Notes: generated by a model from the letters alone, not told the origin. A stretch of DNA of 64,000 nt from Tenrec ecaudatus (GCF_050624435.1 NC_134541.1:102110805-102174804); one strand, 5' to 3'; positions 1 through 11,911 are shown, numbered from the stretch's first letter. Program-made: numbers and translations.

Positions 1-345
1 TAAAGTAAATGGTTTCAGAAAAGAGAGGAGGGGGCCCCTTTTCCTTTCTGTACCAAGATATCTTCTTTAGTAAAATGACTGTTCGTACTATTTGCCCATT
101 TAAAACATGGAATTGTTTGCCTTTTTATTAGTTAGGAGTTGAGGTTGTCTATACATTTTTGAGATTTAGCACCTTGCCAAATATGTTTTTCGCAAGCTCT
201 AGATTATCTTTCTATTCTGCTGGAGAAGCATTTTGATGCATACGAGTATTCAACTTTCAGAAGGCCCCTGCAGTGCAGTGAATTATTTTTATCTCTCTTC
301 TAGCCAGTCTTTATTACTTTCACCAAATACCCTTTCCTCAATGGG
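1..345. other. unassigned sequence
   Basis: I see no open frame, repeat end or structured RNA here. It may be the 5' continuation of the hAT-like relic that starts to align near 346, but similarity to the second copy fades. Confidence 0.3.
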
Positions 346-563
346 CTTGAGTAGAAGGTGTGGTGAGCTACTCCTAGGGCTATCACATTGGTGAGATTCA
401 ATAGGTTTGGCAGAATCAATACCTAATTTTTTGTTGGGTTCAGCAAACTGGTTGCTAAAATGGCAATGTAATCAGGGTTCTCTCTGAGGTTCTCTCAATG
501 TGGAAATCACAAGTTTACATTTCTTACTATTTTTAAATGTTCACCTGTGCAACTGTGTATTCT
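346..563 (+). pseudogene. hAT-transposase-like relic, copy 1, upstream part
   Basis: This stretch aligns with the reverse complement of about 53725-53960, the second copy of the same sequence. Shared words include the part around 'taatcagggtt' and 'gaaatcacaa'. It is the upstream half of a degenerate coding unit whose downstream half lies at 3926-4335. A minus-strand L1 (564-3909) separates them. Frame is lost. Function is not inferable beyond the hAT-type C-terminus seen in the other half. Confidence 0.6.
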
Positions 564-1283
564 TTTTAAAAAATCATTTTATTGGGGCTCATACAACTCT
601 TATCACAATCCATACATACATCAATTGAGTAAAGCACCCTTATACATCTGTTGCCCTCATCATTCTCAAAATTAGCCTTCTGCTTGGGTTCCTAGAATCA
701 GCTCATTTTCCTTTTTTCCCTTCCCACCCTCCCTGCTTTCCCTTCCCTCATGAACCCATAATAATTTATAAATTATTATTTTATCTTATCTTACACTGCC
801 TCGCGTCTCCCTTCACCCACTTTCCTCTTGCCCATCTCCCAGAGAGGAGGTTATATGCAGATCCGCGAGATCGGTTCCCCCTTTCTAACCCCCTTCCCCC
901 CCTGATATCGCCACTCTCACCGTTGGTCCTGAGGGGTTCATCTGTCCTAGATTCCCTGTGCTTCCAGATCCAAACTGTACCGTTGTGCAACCTCTGGTCT
1001 AACCAGGTTTGCAAGGTAGAATTGGGATCCTAATAGTTGTGGGGGAGGAAGCGTTTAAGAACTAGAAGAAGGTTGAGTTTCATTATTGCTACACTGAACC
1101 GTGAGTGACTCATCTCCTCCCCACTACCCCTCTGCAAGGGATGTCCAGTTGTCTACAGATGGACATTGGGTCTCCATCATGCACTCCCCTCATTCACGAT
1201 GATATGATTCCCCCTGCCCGCCCCCCCGTCTTTGTTGCTTGAAACCTGGTCCCCTAGGCCCTTCATGATCACACATGTTGGTG

Positions 1284-1720
1284 TGCTGCTTCCATATGGG
1301 CTTTGTTGCTTCTGGGCTAGATGGCTGCTTGTTTACTTTCAAGCCTTTAAGCCCCAGATGCTATGGCTCTCAATAGCCGGGCACCATCAGTCTTCTTCAC
1401 CACACTTACTTATGCACATATTCGTCTTTGGCGTTTATGTGGGGAAGGTGATCACACAATGATGTTTTTTGTTCTTTGGTGTCTGCTACCTGATCCCTTC
1501 AACACCTCATGTTCATTTAGGCTTGTGTGCTTCTTCTCTGTGGGCTTTTTTGCTTCCGAGCTAGATGGCCACTTGTTTGCCTTCAAGCCATTAAGACCCC
1601 AGATGCTATATCTTTTTTGATAGCTGGGGACCATCAGCTTTCTTCACCACGTTTGCTTATACACACGTCTGTCTTCAGTGATCATGTCGGGAAGGTGGGT
1701 ATCATGGAATGACCATTTAG
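1284..1720 (-). repeat. two-unit tandem repeat inside the L1 3'UTR
   Basis: Two diverged copies of a block of about 240 bp are adjacent. Each carries the words for 'gctagatggc...tgtttac/gcctt', 'ccagatgctat' and 'accatcag...ttcttcaccac'. Copies of this 3'UTR elsewhere hold one unit (near 4740-4950 and 36700-36900) or about four (51430-52025), so unit number varies between insertions. Confidence 0.75.
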
Positions 1721-3271
1721 CTGAACAAGGTCCTATTATATTGAGGGAGTGCGAACGAGGAGGCCCAATGTCCACCTGCTACCCTACTACTGAACCTATC
1801 AAGATATGCACATAGGTCTATTTCCCCATAATCATAAATATATTTACATATGTGCATGTCTGTATGTAGGCTTCTATGTATGCCTTTTGCCTCTTACTCC
1901 TTTCCTCTATTTCCTTACCCTTTCCTCCTGTTCCACTACCATATTCAGTCTTCATTCTGGTTTCAGTAATTCCTCTCAGTTACCTTGCCCTTGGTCACTC
2001 CCTACCAGTCCTCCCATCCCCTCCCTCCACTGGTTTTGAACCACTCATTGTTCCCTTGTCCATGGGTTGGCCAACACCTCCTCCTTTCCCCTACCTCCCA
2101 CACTCTCATGTCCCTCTGGGACTGTTGGTCCTGTTATTTTCTTCTCACATTATTTGTCCAGCCTATCTTATCTAGGTGGACCTGCAGATATAGTAATATG
2201 TGCATAAAATGTGCATGGCTTTGACAGCACCAAAGTGGCACATTAAGAACATGGCATCGACAGCAGCAACACTGACATGCTAACAAACAAAAAAGTCACT
2301 GACATACAAAATTTTAAAGAAGAGGGAAAAAAAATAAAACAAAAAGACAGCAGAAAACAACAACAAAACCACACACAAAAGAACCTGTTAGTCATTTGAG
2401 CTCTGTTTGTTGACCTTTAGGAGTGTTTTCTGGACAAGTCTGATGATGTGCCACGTCCTGGTCCCAAAGTCCATACTTTATAGGACCTCTTTGCTCTGCC
2501 TCCCCCACCTCTCCATTGAACACCCTCATTGTTTTGCCGCAGTGTGGTGGGGTCAGCTCAGTTGCACATCCCCAACTGTGTCTCAGGTGCTGTCCTGTGT
2601 AGGGCCACGGGTCAGTGCAGGATGTCGCATCTCACCATGGGGCCAGTTATATGGTCCTCTCTGTACTTTGGGCCCTTTGAGCCGGGCTATTGTCCTCTGA
2701 GTTGGGTGGGCCCAGGTGTGCTCCGCTCCGTTCTTCCTCCTTCCTTTGCTTCAGCTTCCTTCTGGGTGTGGTAGGTCAGTTCCTTTCCCACACCAGACGA
2801 TCTATTTTCATTTTCTGTGGTACTCCCTTCAATGGTGGGGGTCGGGCTAATTCTGGTTTGGGCTTGCGTATGGTCCAGTCTCTTTGTGGATTCCTCCGCG
2901 CCTTACGTTGCCCTCCTGGTTTGGTGTGTCATGGTGGGGTCCATATGCATGTTCCAGTTCTGTGGGGACACAGCCATTACTCTCCCCCTGGCGGGTTAGT
3001 GCCCTGTTCCCCCCGTGCCATCCACTCAGTTTCTCCCCACTCTGCTTCTCCTCCACCTGCCCCCTTCCCCTTCTTTATGTTGGACTCTCATGTACCTCCC
3101 TAGGTGTTGCCTGCCTCCCTCCAATTATCTATGCTTCCACCCGTTTATTGTGAGATAGGTGTTTATTCTTTTATTCCTGGCATGCTGAATGTACTTACCT
3201 CAGGAGACTCATGTTATACCGTCCTTTTGAGTTTGGCTTACCTCGCTTAACATGATTCCTTCCAGCTCTTC

Positions 3272-3909
3272 CTACAAAATGACGTGTTTCATGTGATTGT
3301 CCATGCTTTTCAGTGCTGCATAGTACTCCATTGTGTGTATGTGGCAGAGTTTACTAATCCACTCATCTATCGATGGAAACTTAGACTGTTTCCAAGTCTT
3401 TGCGATTGTGAATTGTGCCACAGTAAACATTGGCGCGCATATGACTGGTCGTGTTTTATTTGCTGCTTCCACCAGGTATATGCCCAGTAGAGGGATGGCT
3501 GGGTCATAAGGTAGATCACTTTCCATTTTCTTTAGGTATCGCCAGATTGCTTTCCACAGTGGCTGTACAAATCTACACGACCACCAGCAGTGGAGGAGGG
3601 TTCCTACTTCACCACAACCCCTCCAACACTTGTTGCTCTCTGATTTGTTGATTTGAGCTAGCTCAGGGATGTTCGGTGGTATCTTATGGTTGTTTAGATT
3701 TGCATTTCTCTTATGGCTAATGACCTGGAACACTTTCTCATGTGCTTATTGGCCTAGTGAAAGTTCTTTTTTCAGTTCTTTTGCCCACTTCCTTAGGGGG
3801 ATAACGGTTTTCCTCTTTTTGCAGGTAATGATGGTGTTGTAGATTTTAGTAATGAGCCCTTTGTCTGATGTGTCAGTACTAAAAATCCTCTCCTGGTCTG
3901 TGGGTTGTC
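3272..3909 (-). pseudogene. L1 ORF2 C-terminal fragment
   Basis: The minus strand encodes a typical mammalian L1 ORF2 tail. The region at 3272-3733 is open for 153 codons and holds the cysteine-containing WRGCGEVGTLLHCWW motif, then PAIPLLGIY and FTIAKTWKQ, and ends with HIHTMEYYAAL, all hallmarks of the L1 C-terminus. Upstream to 3909 the frame holds DKGLITKIYN-like and RKWAKELKKELS-like words but contains a stop. The endonuclease and reverse transcriptase domains are absent because of 5' truncation, so it cannot act alone. Confidence 0.92.
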
Positions 3910-3925
3910 TGCAACAGTGTATTCT

Positions 3926-4335
3926 AAACCTCTGTAGAAATGTTCATTCCATCCATAGGTAGGAAAAAATAGATGGAGCATGCTTGTAATATTTATTCAT
4001 TCATTTCATAAAACTCATTATATGTTGGATAAAGCACTATGTTTATATTCACTTGCATTTGTTACTTCAGTAAACAATCATAGGATATAAAAAACAAGTG
4101 TGAAACAACCAAAGGGTGACACGCTGTCATTTGTTTCAGCTTGTGTTACATCCCCAATTCCCCAGAGATATAGAGTTAATTATGCAATTCCTAAAAGTGT
4201 TCAAAGAGCTAAAAATATTGTCAGAACGATTGCTGTAAGTTCAGCAGAAACAGAAAGGGGTGTTTCAAAGATGGACATAATATGTCCCAAGATGAGAAGT
4301 TGCCTGTTTCTAACATATTAAACACAATGACCATT
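3926..4335 (+). pseudogene. hAT-transposase-like relic, copy 1, C-terminal part
   Basis: An open stretch from about 4100 to 4318 encodes a hAT-type C-terminal (dimerisation) signature: VSSAETERGVSKMDII followed by a basic RS residue pair. This is the pattern S-x-A-x-x-ER-x-x-S-x-M-x-x-I that marks hAT transposases and host genes derived from them (ZBED- and KIAA1586-like). It aligns over its whole length with the reverse complement of 53311-53725. Upstream frames are broken. I infer a dispersed or duplicated transposase-derived relic rather than a working gene. Confidence 0.6.
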
Positions 4336-4439
4336 GTCAAAATGGAAATATCTTTTTTTGGGGGGGGGTAGAATATCTTAAATAACAGTTTCATCTTTTT
4401 TTGGTCAGGTATTACTTAATATTTTCATTAATATTTTAA

Positions 4440-5650
4440 AACTCTTACAACTAGGATGTTTAGTGGGGGTTAATCAAGGGCAAGGTAACAGCTAGGAAGT
4501 ACTAAACTCTAATGAAGCCTAAACATGATAGTACAACGAGAAAAGTCAAAGAACTAGAGGAAAGAACTAGGAATCAAAGGAAATTTATAGAGGTCTAAAT
4601 ACAGGCATGTACATATGTAAATATATTTATATATAATGGTAGGGAAATATATAGATGTAGCTATATAGATAGTATTAAGGTAGCAGATGGACATTGGGCC
4701 TCTACTCAAGTACTCCCTCAACACAAGAAAACTTTGTTCTAATAATCCGGCATTCTGTGATGCTCAGCTTCCAAACATGATCGCTGAAGATAAATGAGAC
4801 ACATAAGCAAATGTGGTGAAGAAAGCTGATGGTGTCCAGCTATCAAAAGATATAGCATCTGGGGTCTTAAAGGCTTGAAGATAAACAAGCGACCATCTTG
4901 CTGAAAGCAACAAAGCCCACATGGAAGAAGCACACCAGCCTGTGTGATCAGGAGGTGTCGATGGGATCAAGTATCAGGCATCTAAGACCCAGAACAAAAT
5001 CATACCAATGTGAATGCGAGCGGGGTGGGGAGCCATGGAGTGGAGACCCAAAGATCATCTGTCGACAATTGGACATCCCCTTACAGAATGGTCACAAGTG
5101 AGAGACGAGCCAGGGTGCAGTATAGCATCAATGAAACATACAACTTCCCCCTAATTATTTAATGCTTCCTCCCCTCCACTATCATGACCTCAATTCTACC
5201 TTACAAATTGGACTAGACCAGAACATGTAACTGCTATAGATAAGATCCCACAACGTAGGGAATCCAGGATAGATAAACCCCTCAGGACCAACAGTGAGAC
5301 TAGAGATACCAGGAGGATAAGGGGAAGATGCCAGGAAAAAGGACAAATCGATCACAAGGATCAACATATAATCCCCTCCCAGGGGGAGAAACAACAGAAA
5401 AATGGGTGAAGGGTGACAGAGGACAATGTAAGATATAAAAATGATAGTCTATAATTTATCAAGGGTTCATGAGGGAGGGAAGGTGGGTAAGGGAGGCAGG
5501 AAATGAGCTGATAACAAGGGCTCAAATAAAAAGAAAATACTTTGAAAATGATGCTGGCAACCTATGTACAAATGTGCTTGACACATGGATGAATGCATGG
5601 ATTGTGATAAGAGATGTAAGAGTCGCCCCCAAAAGTATTTAATCAAAAAG
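4440..5650 (+). mobile_element. L1 3'UTR fragment (+)
   Basis: A 5'-truncated copy of the same L1 3'UTR as at 564-3000, in the opposite orientation. Landmarks are 'aggcatgtacatatgtaaa', 'ggtagcagatggacattggg', 'gtcttaaaggcttgaaga', 'aacccctcaggaccaa' and the terminal 'gattgtgataagag'. Only one copy of the internal tandem unit is present. The polyadenylation motif is decayed, and I see no clear target duplication. Confidence 0.85.
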
Positions 5651-5995
5651 AAAGGAAATCTCTAACAATTTAATTTTATGTACCTTTTTATCATTCTTAT
5701 TTAAGTATTAACGGAATGAAATAATAAACTACCATTAGGTACATTTTTAAAATATACTTAAAACAGTCATTAGGGTAGTGAATGAGTTGTTAAATTATGT
5801 GAATCCCACCCTGGACTTTATGATTCAACTGTGGGTGATTGTTAACAGGGTTGTGATTGCCATCCTGATAGATAGAAAATTAGCCATCTCTAGGAAGGGT
5901 AGATCTTGCTGCCAATGAGAGAAAAGCCAGGAGGACTGGAACACATCCCTTGGTCCCTGAGATCCATGTACATTTATCCTCCTAGATCCAGAGTT
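5651..5995. other. unassigned AT-rich sequence
   Basis: No coding frame, repeat terminus or RNA structure is recognisable. Confidence 0.3.
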
Positions 5996-5999
5996 AGGT

Positions 6000-6565
6000 A
6001 TATCAAAAGAGCAGCGATGAAATGTCAACAGCAGAATTACAAGTCAAAGTATGAGACAGAGTGGTGGACTTCCCAGCCCATAGACCAAATAAAACTGAGT
6101 GCCTCTGGCAAGAAGTTGGCTTGTGGAGTAGGATGCCACCAGGCACTTAATTGGAGAGCTAGGTTTTTCTGACCCATGGAGCCAGAGTTGAGTGCCTTAG
6201 CTCTGAGGCTTGTGGAAAAGTGGAATGCCCTTTGAGCATTTCTTGTCAGCCCTAAAAGAACTTTGTAATATTGCACCAGCAAGGCTGAGGCACGGCTGAG
6301 CCGCCAAAGACCAGAGAGAGGCCTCCGTACAGCCATTTAATGAAGAGACTGTGCTACCGGAACAACTGTATCCTGAGCTTTTGAACCCATTGGTTTCTTT
6401 AATACATCTCATACTCACGAGTATTGTATGTGTGTTCTGTGTGGCCATTGCAATGAACTATCAAATATGGTTGAAAAGAAGAGAGTGCTGTGTGAGGGAT
6501 AGTTGGTGTCAATTAGTGTGGGAAGTTTGGAGGGCAGGGCACGTCAGACCTCACAGATATTGGCC
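6000..6565 (+). mobile_element. possible old LTR (ERVL-like)
   Basis: The segment 'ctttaatacatctcatact ... gtattgtatgtgtgttctgtgtgg' near 6397-6445 resembles the R/U5 part of an LTR, with a decayed AATAAA followed by a GT-rich stretch. It is similar to 54690-54745. Ends and target duplications are not visible, so family and limits are uncertain. Confidence 0.3.
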
Positions 6566-6659
6566 TTGAGCAGCTGATCCTGATAATGGCGATTCTCCTC
6601 TTCCCCGCTTGTGTAGCCAGAGAAGGTCACCCCCACATCCTTCTTTTTCACATTTCCTG

Positions 6660-7465
6660 TCATCTAGTTTGTCTTCTGCTGTTGCACATCTTGGGTTATA
6701 TTTGATAGTACATTTTGCCATAAGCTATGGTCCTAAGATTTCCCCTATTTTTCCTATGATGATATTTACAGTGTGGGGTTTTACATTTAGCTTTTGATCC
6801 ATCTTGAATTAGCTTTTGGATATGGAGTGAGGCATGGCTTGTTGTTTGTTTGTTTGTTTGCTAATGGGGGTCCGATTTTGTCAGCACCACTTGTTAGAGA
6901 CTATCTATTCCTCATTTAGAGGATTTCAGCACCACTTTGTTGATGATCAGTTATTCATAGGTGGACAGATTTGCTTTGGGGGGGGTGTCTAAATTTGGTT
7001 CTAATGTTTTATGTGTCTTTTGTTGTACCAGTTCCAGGCTGTTTTGTCTACTGAAGCTCTGTAGTAAAATTTGAAATTGGAAAGTGTAAGACCTTCTACT
7101 TTGTTCTTCAGCACTGCTTTACTTATCCAGGTTCTTTTTTCCGTCTATGCAAAATTAGTGATTCATTTTTCATCTCTTAAATGAATGTTGATAATATCTA
7201 GATTGGTATTTTATTATATCTATAGATCATTTGAGGTAATATTGATATTTTCATAATTACAAGTTGCCCTATTCATGAGCATTATATGTGCTTCCATTTA
7301 TTTAAGTTTCTTTTAGTTTCTAGTAGTAGTTTGTAGTTTTCTTTGAATACACTTTTTGTACCTGTAGTTAGGCTTATTCCTAAGTATTTTACCTTTTCAG
7401 TCACTATTAGACATGGTATTGTTCTCCTTTTCAGAGTTTTCCTTGTTGGTGTAAAAGAATCCAAC
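6660..7465 (-). mobile_element. old L1 (L1M-type) ORF2 fragment
   Basis: The minus strand holds decayed ORF2 sequence from the region after the reverse transcriptase. The best word is KYLGISLT followed by KENYKLLLE and LNKWK near 7282-7400, which match the L1 consensus order. Many stops and a TTTG microsatellite (6842-6860) interrupt it. It is clearly older than the other L1s in the window. Confidence 0.75.
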
Positions 7466-8060
7466 TGGTAAATGAATACAAGGCATTTTAATGCTGATCT
7501 TGTAGCCTAACAAGAAGATTTTAAAAGAATATGAAGCATGATGCTGAACAAATGTATCACTTTACACTAGGACCCCTACTGTGCGCTTGTGCAAGTACAC
7601 CTGAGAGTCCTATGCAAACCAAAACCATTTGAGAGGAAGGTAGATTACACTCCACACCGAGTAGAATGGCAGACCTGCTATATGTAGAACATCATTTTTC
7701 TTTTTATGTGTGTGCAGTGTATTTAGTTAAATGCATGTATGAAGCAACTCTGTTCCATTTACCCAAATATTATAATTTTTGACAGTGTGTAAGGTTTATG
7801 GGAATGAGTGTGGAATATATTTTAATTTAAATCTACTTTTTAAAAATCTAATTCATACTGGTCATCATGGACATAGATTTTCCAGGCAAATTAATCATCT
7901 TCAAGTTAAGAGAAGCAGTACCTCTGCATAGTATAACGTGCCTTCCAAGAAAGAAACGTTAAATGAGGGATAGTGGAAAATGGCAAAAAGTTCCGCTAGG
8001 CGGGGCTTTCATAGTACACCTTTTTCCCACCAGGCAAGCATTAAGCAACTTGCTCTGAGT
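7466..8060. other. unassigned sequence
   Basis: No supportable gene or repeat. The last 100 bases may contain the 5' end of the mariner that follows. Confidence 0.3.
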
Positions 8061-8935
8061 TAGTGCACCTAGTGGCATTGTCTGGGAAGGTTCTCTCTGG
8101 TCACTGTGAATTTTTTCGTGAAAGCAGTTTCATTCAAACCTTGTTTTTCGTGATGGCTGATTTAAGAGAACAGTGTGCAGCTGTGGAATGCTATTTCCTG
8201 CTCAGAAAAAATGCTGCACCAACTGTTGCGATTTTGAACGCAGATTACAAGGACAGTGCTATGGGAATAGCTCAAGTGTAGGAGTGGTTTTCCAGTTTCA
8301 AATAAGATGAAAAGTCGACTGACGGCAAACGTCATTCTGAACATTCGTCAACCTCCCGAATGGATGAAAATGTCAATCTGCAGTGGATATGGAGTTCGTT
8401 CCACCAGGTCAGACTGTTAATCAAGCTTTCTATTAAGAGGTTCTGAAAAAGATTGCATAACAGTGTGTGACCAAAAAAAAGTCTGATTTGTGGCAGACAG
8501 GGGACTGGTTTTGCACCACGATAATGCATCTGTTTACTTAGCCATCTCAGTGCGCCAGTTTTTGGTTAAAAAAAAAAAAAAAACAACCTGCATGCTCTCT
8601 TGCTCCCCTCTCCTCCCCCACCTTACTCACCTGGCTTCTCTCTGTGCAACTCCTTTTTGTTTTTGTGAATGAAGAGGGGACATGAAAGGATAGTGATTTG
8701 ATGACATAGAAGAGTTGAAGGAAAAAATGAGAGACTTGCTGTCAGCTATCCAAACAGATGAGTTTGAAAATGTTTCCAAGAATGGAACTGCAGATTTGAC
8801 AGATGTATTAAGTGTAATGGAGAGTGCTTTGAAAGTGATAAGGTTATTTTGTAACAAAAATAATGTTTTTGGGAAAATTATCTTTGGGGGGAAAAACCCA
8901 TATTTTGGGGGGGTACTCCCTTATAGATTAACCTA
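8060..8935 (+). mobile_element. mariner-family DNA transposon, internally deleted
   Basis: A transposase start is readable at 8154 (MADLREQCAAVECYFLL), typical of mariner N-termini, followed by the helix-turn-helix region and a decayed EWFSSFK word. Near 8345-8370 the sequence jumps to the catalytic domain. The second catalytic aspartate block is preserved as GLVLHHDNASVYLAI at about 8498-8542. Downstream frames hold remnants of the C-terminal third. Several stops, a frameshift and a poly-A run at 8566-8583 break the gene. Terminal inverted repeats were not delimited; the 3' end near 8935 is approximate. Confidence 0.78.
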
Positions 8936-9051
8936 GACAGTAACTAGAGTAGTGTCAGAAGGGAAATTGTAGGGGTTCTTATTCTGAACTCAGAGTCTGA
9001 ACAAATACAAGGGCTTCTCACACTGTGCTTGTCAAATTTGATCATTCATTT

Positions 9052-9180
9052 TTTTCATTCACCCATTCAACAAGTATTTATTGAGCATTTATGGTATGCC
9101 AGGATCACAGGGAGCAAGAAGACACAATCAATGTCCCCAGAGGAAGTGTCATGTGAAATTAAGGTACACAAATAAATTGG
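9052..9180 (+). repeat. ancient mammalian interspersed repeat fragment
   Basis: The phrase 'caacaagtatttattgagc' and 'atggtatgccagg' is a widespread old mammalian repeat (L2/MIR-like wording). The family is uncertain. Confidence 0.4.
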
Positions 9181-9427
9181 CAATTTTAACCAGTATGATC
9201 AGAAGTATGATATATTGCAAGTTTGATTTCACTTATAGAATATGGCCAGGGAATCCTATACTTTAAAACACAAAGCTCGGTGTCCAAACTCACAGTAGAA
9301 ACAGCCTGTGGGCAGATGATATGAGGTCCAGTTCCTCGACTTTCCGAGTTCAATGATGGGGCCTTTTGCTCTAATGCTGATATCTCTATATGCGAAGATT
9401 GTGCCTTGCCTTCTATTTGCATTCCAA

Positions 9428-9643
9428 AAAAGACCCAACTCACAGACATTATATCAATTGTGACTCATAGGGACCCTGTAAAGACAGGGAGAACTGTCCC
9501 TGTAGGTTTCTGAGACTGGAAATATTTACAGTATTAGAAAACCTCCTCTTTCTCTTATGAAGTGGCTGCTGATTTCAAACTGCTGACCTTGCAATTGCTG
9601 AGCAGCCAAGCACATAACGCACGACACTACCAGGGATCTGTGA
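9428..9643 (-). mobile_element. AfroSINE (-)
   Basis: Reverse complement of a tRNA-derived AfroSINE. It shows the conserved blocks 'tgactcatagggaccctgta', 'gtttctgagactg', 'tgctgatttcaaactgctga' and the tRNA-like head 'aagcacataacgca...ctaccaggga'. Confidence 0.85.
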
Positions 9644-10204
9644 CAAGAAGAGGATCAATGAGTACAAAGGCCCTTAGGGGAACCAGAAGAGAGCTCTATG
9701 TGTCTATCACAGCGAGTCTCAGAGGCCATATCACACTGGGCACTGTGATGTGGGGCCAAGACATTGGATTTTATTCTAAAGGCAGTAGGAAGCCATTGGA
9801 GCTATAGCAGAAAGAGGCTCTATGTTGTACTCTCTCCACAGCAGTGGGGACTCACTGGTCATTGCTTGTTTTACTGAACTTTCTAGTAAGTCAAAGTAGA
9901 GCAACACACAAAACGTCAACACGTTTGTGGATAGCTGTAGCTTACAAACACATCATTACACCTACTTCCTTCATTCAGGAGTGTGCTTATCAGCAGCAGT
10001 TTTCTTACCTTCCACTTCCCCTATCCCTACCCCTCCATCCACGAGTAAAAGAAAACAAAGCCTAACAGAACCCTTTAGGAAATCCCCTGCAGAGTACAAG
10101 GGAACATTTTTATATCATGGCGATATTCGCTATCTTGATTGTGAAGGCAATTTCACCGGTACATAGATCTCTCAGAAACCGCTAAATGATACTTAAGGTA
10201 GTAA

Positions 10205-10440
10205 TAAGGTAGAGAGCTGCCACGAAGTCCAGGCCAACCCACGGCAACCTTGTATACATCAGGACCTTGGCATCACCCTTAGGTTCTCCAGCATGTCATG
10301 TCATCAGTCCATCGCAGTAGCTCTCCTGCCAGTCCATCTCAAGGAGAGCCTTCCTCACCATTGCTGGTCCTTTCCTTCACCCAACGTGACGTGCTCCTCC
10401 ATCAATTGATCCCTCCTGATGACATGCCAGACCATGCCAG
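10205..10440 (-). mobile_element. RTE LINE (BovB/AfroRTE-like) 3' fragment (-)
   Basis: It resembles the RTE 3' region also seen at 27000-27130: 'ccatctcaaggagagccttcc' and 'tgatccctcctgatgacatg' occur in the same order. No coding sequence is preserved. Confidence 0.55.
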
Positions 10441-10444
10441 GGAG

Positions 10445-10610
10445 TTGGATAATGTTCTGTTGTGATTCTAAGGATTTTACTGGCTAGCTTTTATAAGTCA
10501 ATCCCCAGCCCTTTCTTCCTGGTATGCCTTAGTCTGGACGGTCCTCTGAAACCTGGCCACCATGGGCGACTCTGTTTTATTTAAGATGCTGGTGGCATGG
10601 CTTCCAGCAC
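10445..10610 (-). mobile_element. degenerate AfroSINE-related fragment
   Basis: The order 'gattttactggctag...ataagtcaatccccagcccttt' then a decayed 'tggacggtcctctgaaacc' follows a SINE variant of afrotherians. Weakly preserved. Confidence 0.4.
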
Positions 10611-11089
10611 CATAGGAAAATGCAGGCACAGCAAAGTGGCAGGTGGTAGACACTTAAGATAGAGACATTTTAGTGTGCATAAATTATATCTTAATGATAT
10701 TGCTTAAAATAAGGACATTCCCTACACACTTCAAGTAAACACCAAGGACAAGCACTTTGCACTGTTTCAAGGAAGTAAGCAACTTGTCATCAGGGATTCT
10801 GCCAGAGCTACTGTCTTCAAAATGAGTAGCAGCAGTATGGCATTTTGAAAACAAGAGCTCTCCCGATTATTTAACACACTCTCAATCACGATCTGTGGTT
10901 ATTGAGATGCCATTTTAACCTCCAGTGAACGGCCTCCTTCATCTGGATGATGTTCTGTATCTTTGTGTCTTTTAAGGCTTAACAACTGTTCTTAAAAAAT
11001 TAAAATCTGAGATTATTGATCTGTGACTACTTCACCACCAGCATCGGTATAAGGGAGGGCTTTCAAAGTCTGGGCCTATACTTTCAAAA
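10611..11089. other. unassigned sequence
   Basis: No gene, repeat terminus or RNA structure recognised. Confidence 0.3.
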
Positions 11090-11628
11090 CAGGCAATGGA
11101 TTATCTAATATAGCACAAAAGTATAAACAGTAAAAGACAAAATAAGTGGGACCTCATAACATTTTAAAGTGAAAATATAAGCTAGAAAACTACCAATTAG
11201 GGAAGTATCTTTGGAAAACATACCCAATAAGGATTCTAATTACCAAAATAATCCAGTAAGAATATAATTACCAAAAATATGTATACATAAAACTTCAACT
11301 TCCCAACAAATAGACAACCCAATCATAGCAAGGGCAAAGGGCATTTCACCAAGGAACATGTTCAAGTGACCATAAATCACATCAAAAGATGCTCAACATC
11401 ATTAGGCATCCAAGAGATGCAAATAAAACCCAAAATGAGACATGATTACTCTTGCACTAGGACGGCTAAGATTGAAAAATACAACAGGAAATGGCAAATA
11501 TGGGGAAATTGCAAACTTTATCCATTGCTGATGAGAATTCAAAATCATCCAGCATGGTGGCTAACAGACTGGTGGCCCCTGAAAAAACCAAAAATAGAAA
11601 AATATGACCCAGCAATTCCACTCCAAGG
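11090..11628 (+). mobile_element. L1M 3' region, left part of a split copy
   Basis: Old L1 sequence in sense orientation: 'aaagatgctcaacatcatta', 'gagatgcaaataaaaccc' and 'atgacccagcaattccactcc' are standard L1M landmarks. It stops at 11628 and resumes at 12872 with 'tatatacccaaaag', exactly where the consensus continues. The break is an LTR insertion with a 6-bp duplication. Confidence 0.85.
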
Positions 11629-11744
11629 TTTCATGGCAACTTGAGGGGGCCAGGATTCTCTTGTCATCTAATCTAATATTATGTGGTCAACTCCATGATA
11701 GGATCTTCTGGGAAATAGCCAACTAGTTGTGGGGAGAATAAAAA

Positions 11745-11905
11745 CCCACTACCATGAATTCAATGCAGATTCATAGCAACCCTTTGAGACAAGGTAGAAT
11801 GACCTCTGTGGGTTTCTGAGACTGTAACTCTTTACAAGAGTGGAAAGCCACCTTTTTCTCCTAAGGTGTGACCAGTGGTTTTAATGTGCTGATCTTGCAG
11901 TTAGC
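11745..11905 (-). mobile_element. AfroSINE (-)
   Basis: Blocks 'gggtttctgagactgtaact', 'ctttacaagagtgg' and 'gctgatcttgcagttagcag' are present in the order of a reversed AfroSINE. The tRNA-like head is cut off where an LTR begins. Confidence 0.85.
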
Positions 11906-11911
11906 AGCCTG

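Larger units (their letters stand above)
564..3909 (-). mobile_element. L1 LINE, 5'-truncated 3' half (ORF2 C-terminus plus long 3'UTR)
   Basis: Reading the minus strand, the element enters in the 3' part of ORF2 (3909 to about 3272), continues through a long 3'UTR of about 2.7 kb, and ends at 564 in a short A-tract after an AATAAAATG polyadenylation region. It is flanked by a 16-bp target-site duplication with one mismatch: tgcaactgtgtattct at 548-563 and tgcaacagtgtattct at 3910-3925. The duplication and A-tail show ordinary target-primed insertion. The target was the hAT-like relic that continues on both sides. The same 3'UTR family recurs at least six more times in the window. Confidence 0.92.

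Noticed and set aside
2407..3153. Several overlapping plus-strand frames
   Set aside because: All are antisense to the L1 3'UTR, with pyrimidine-rich composition.
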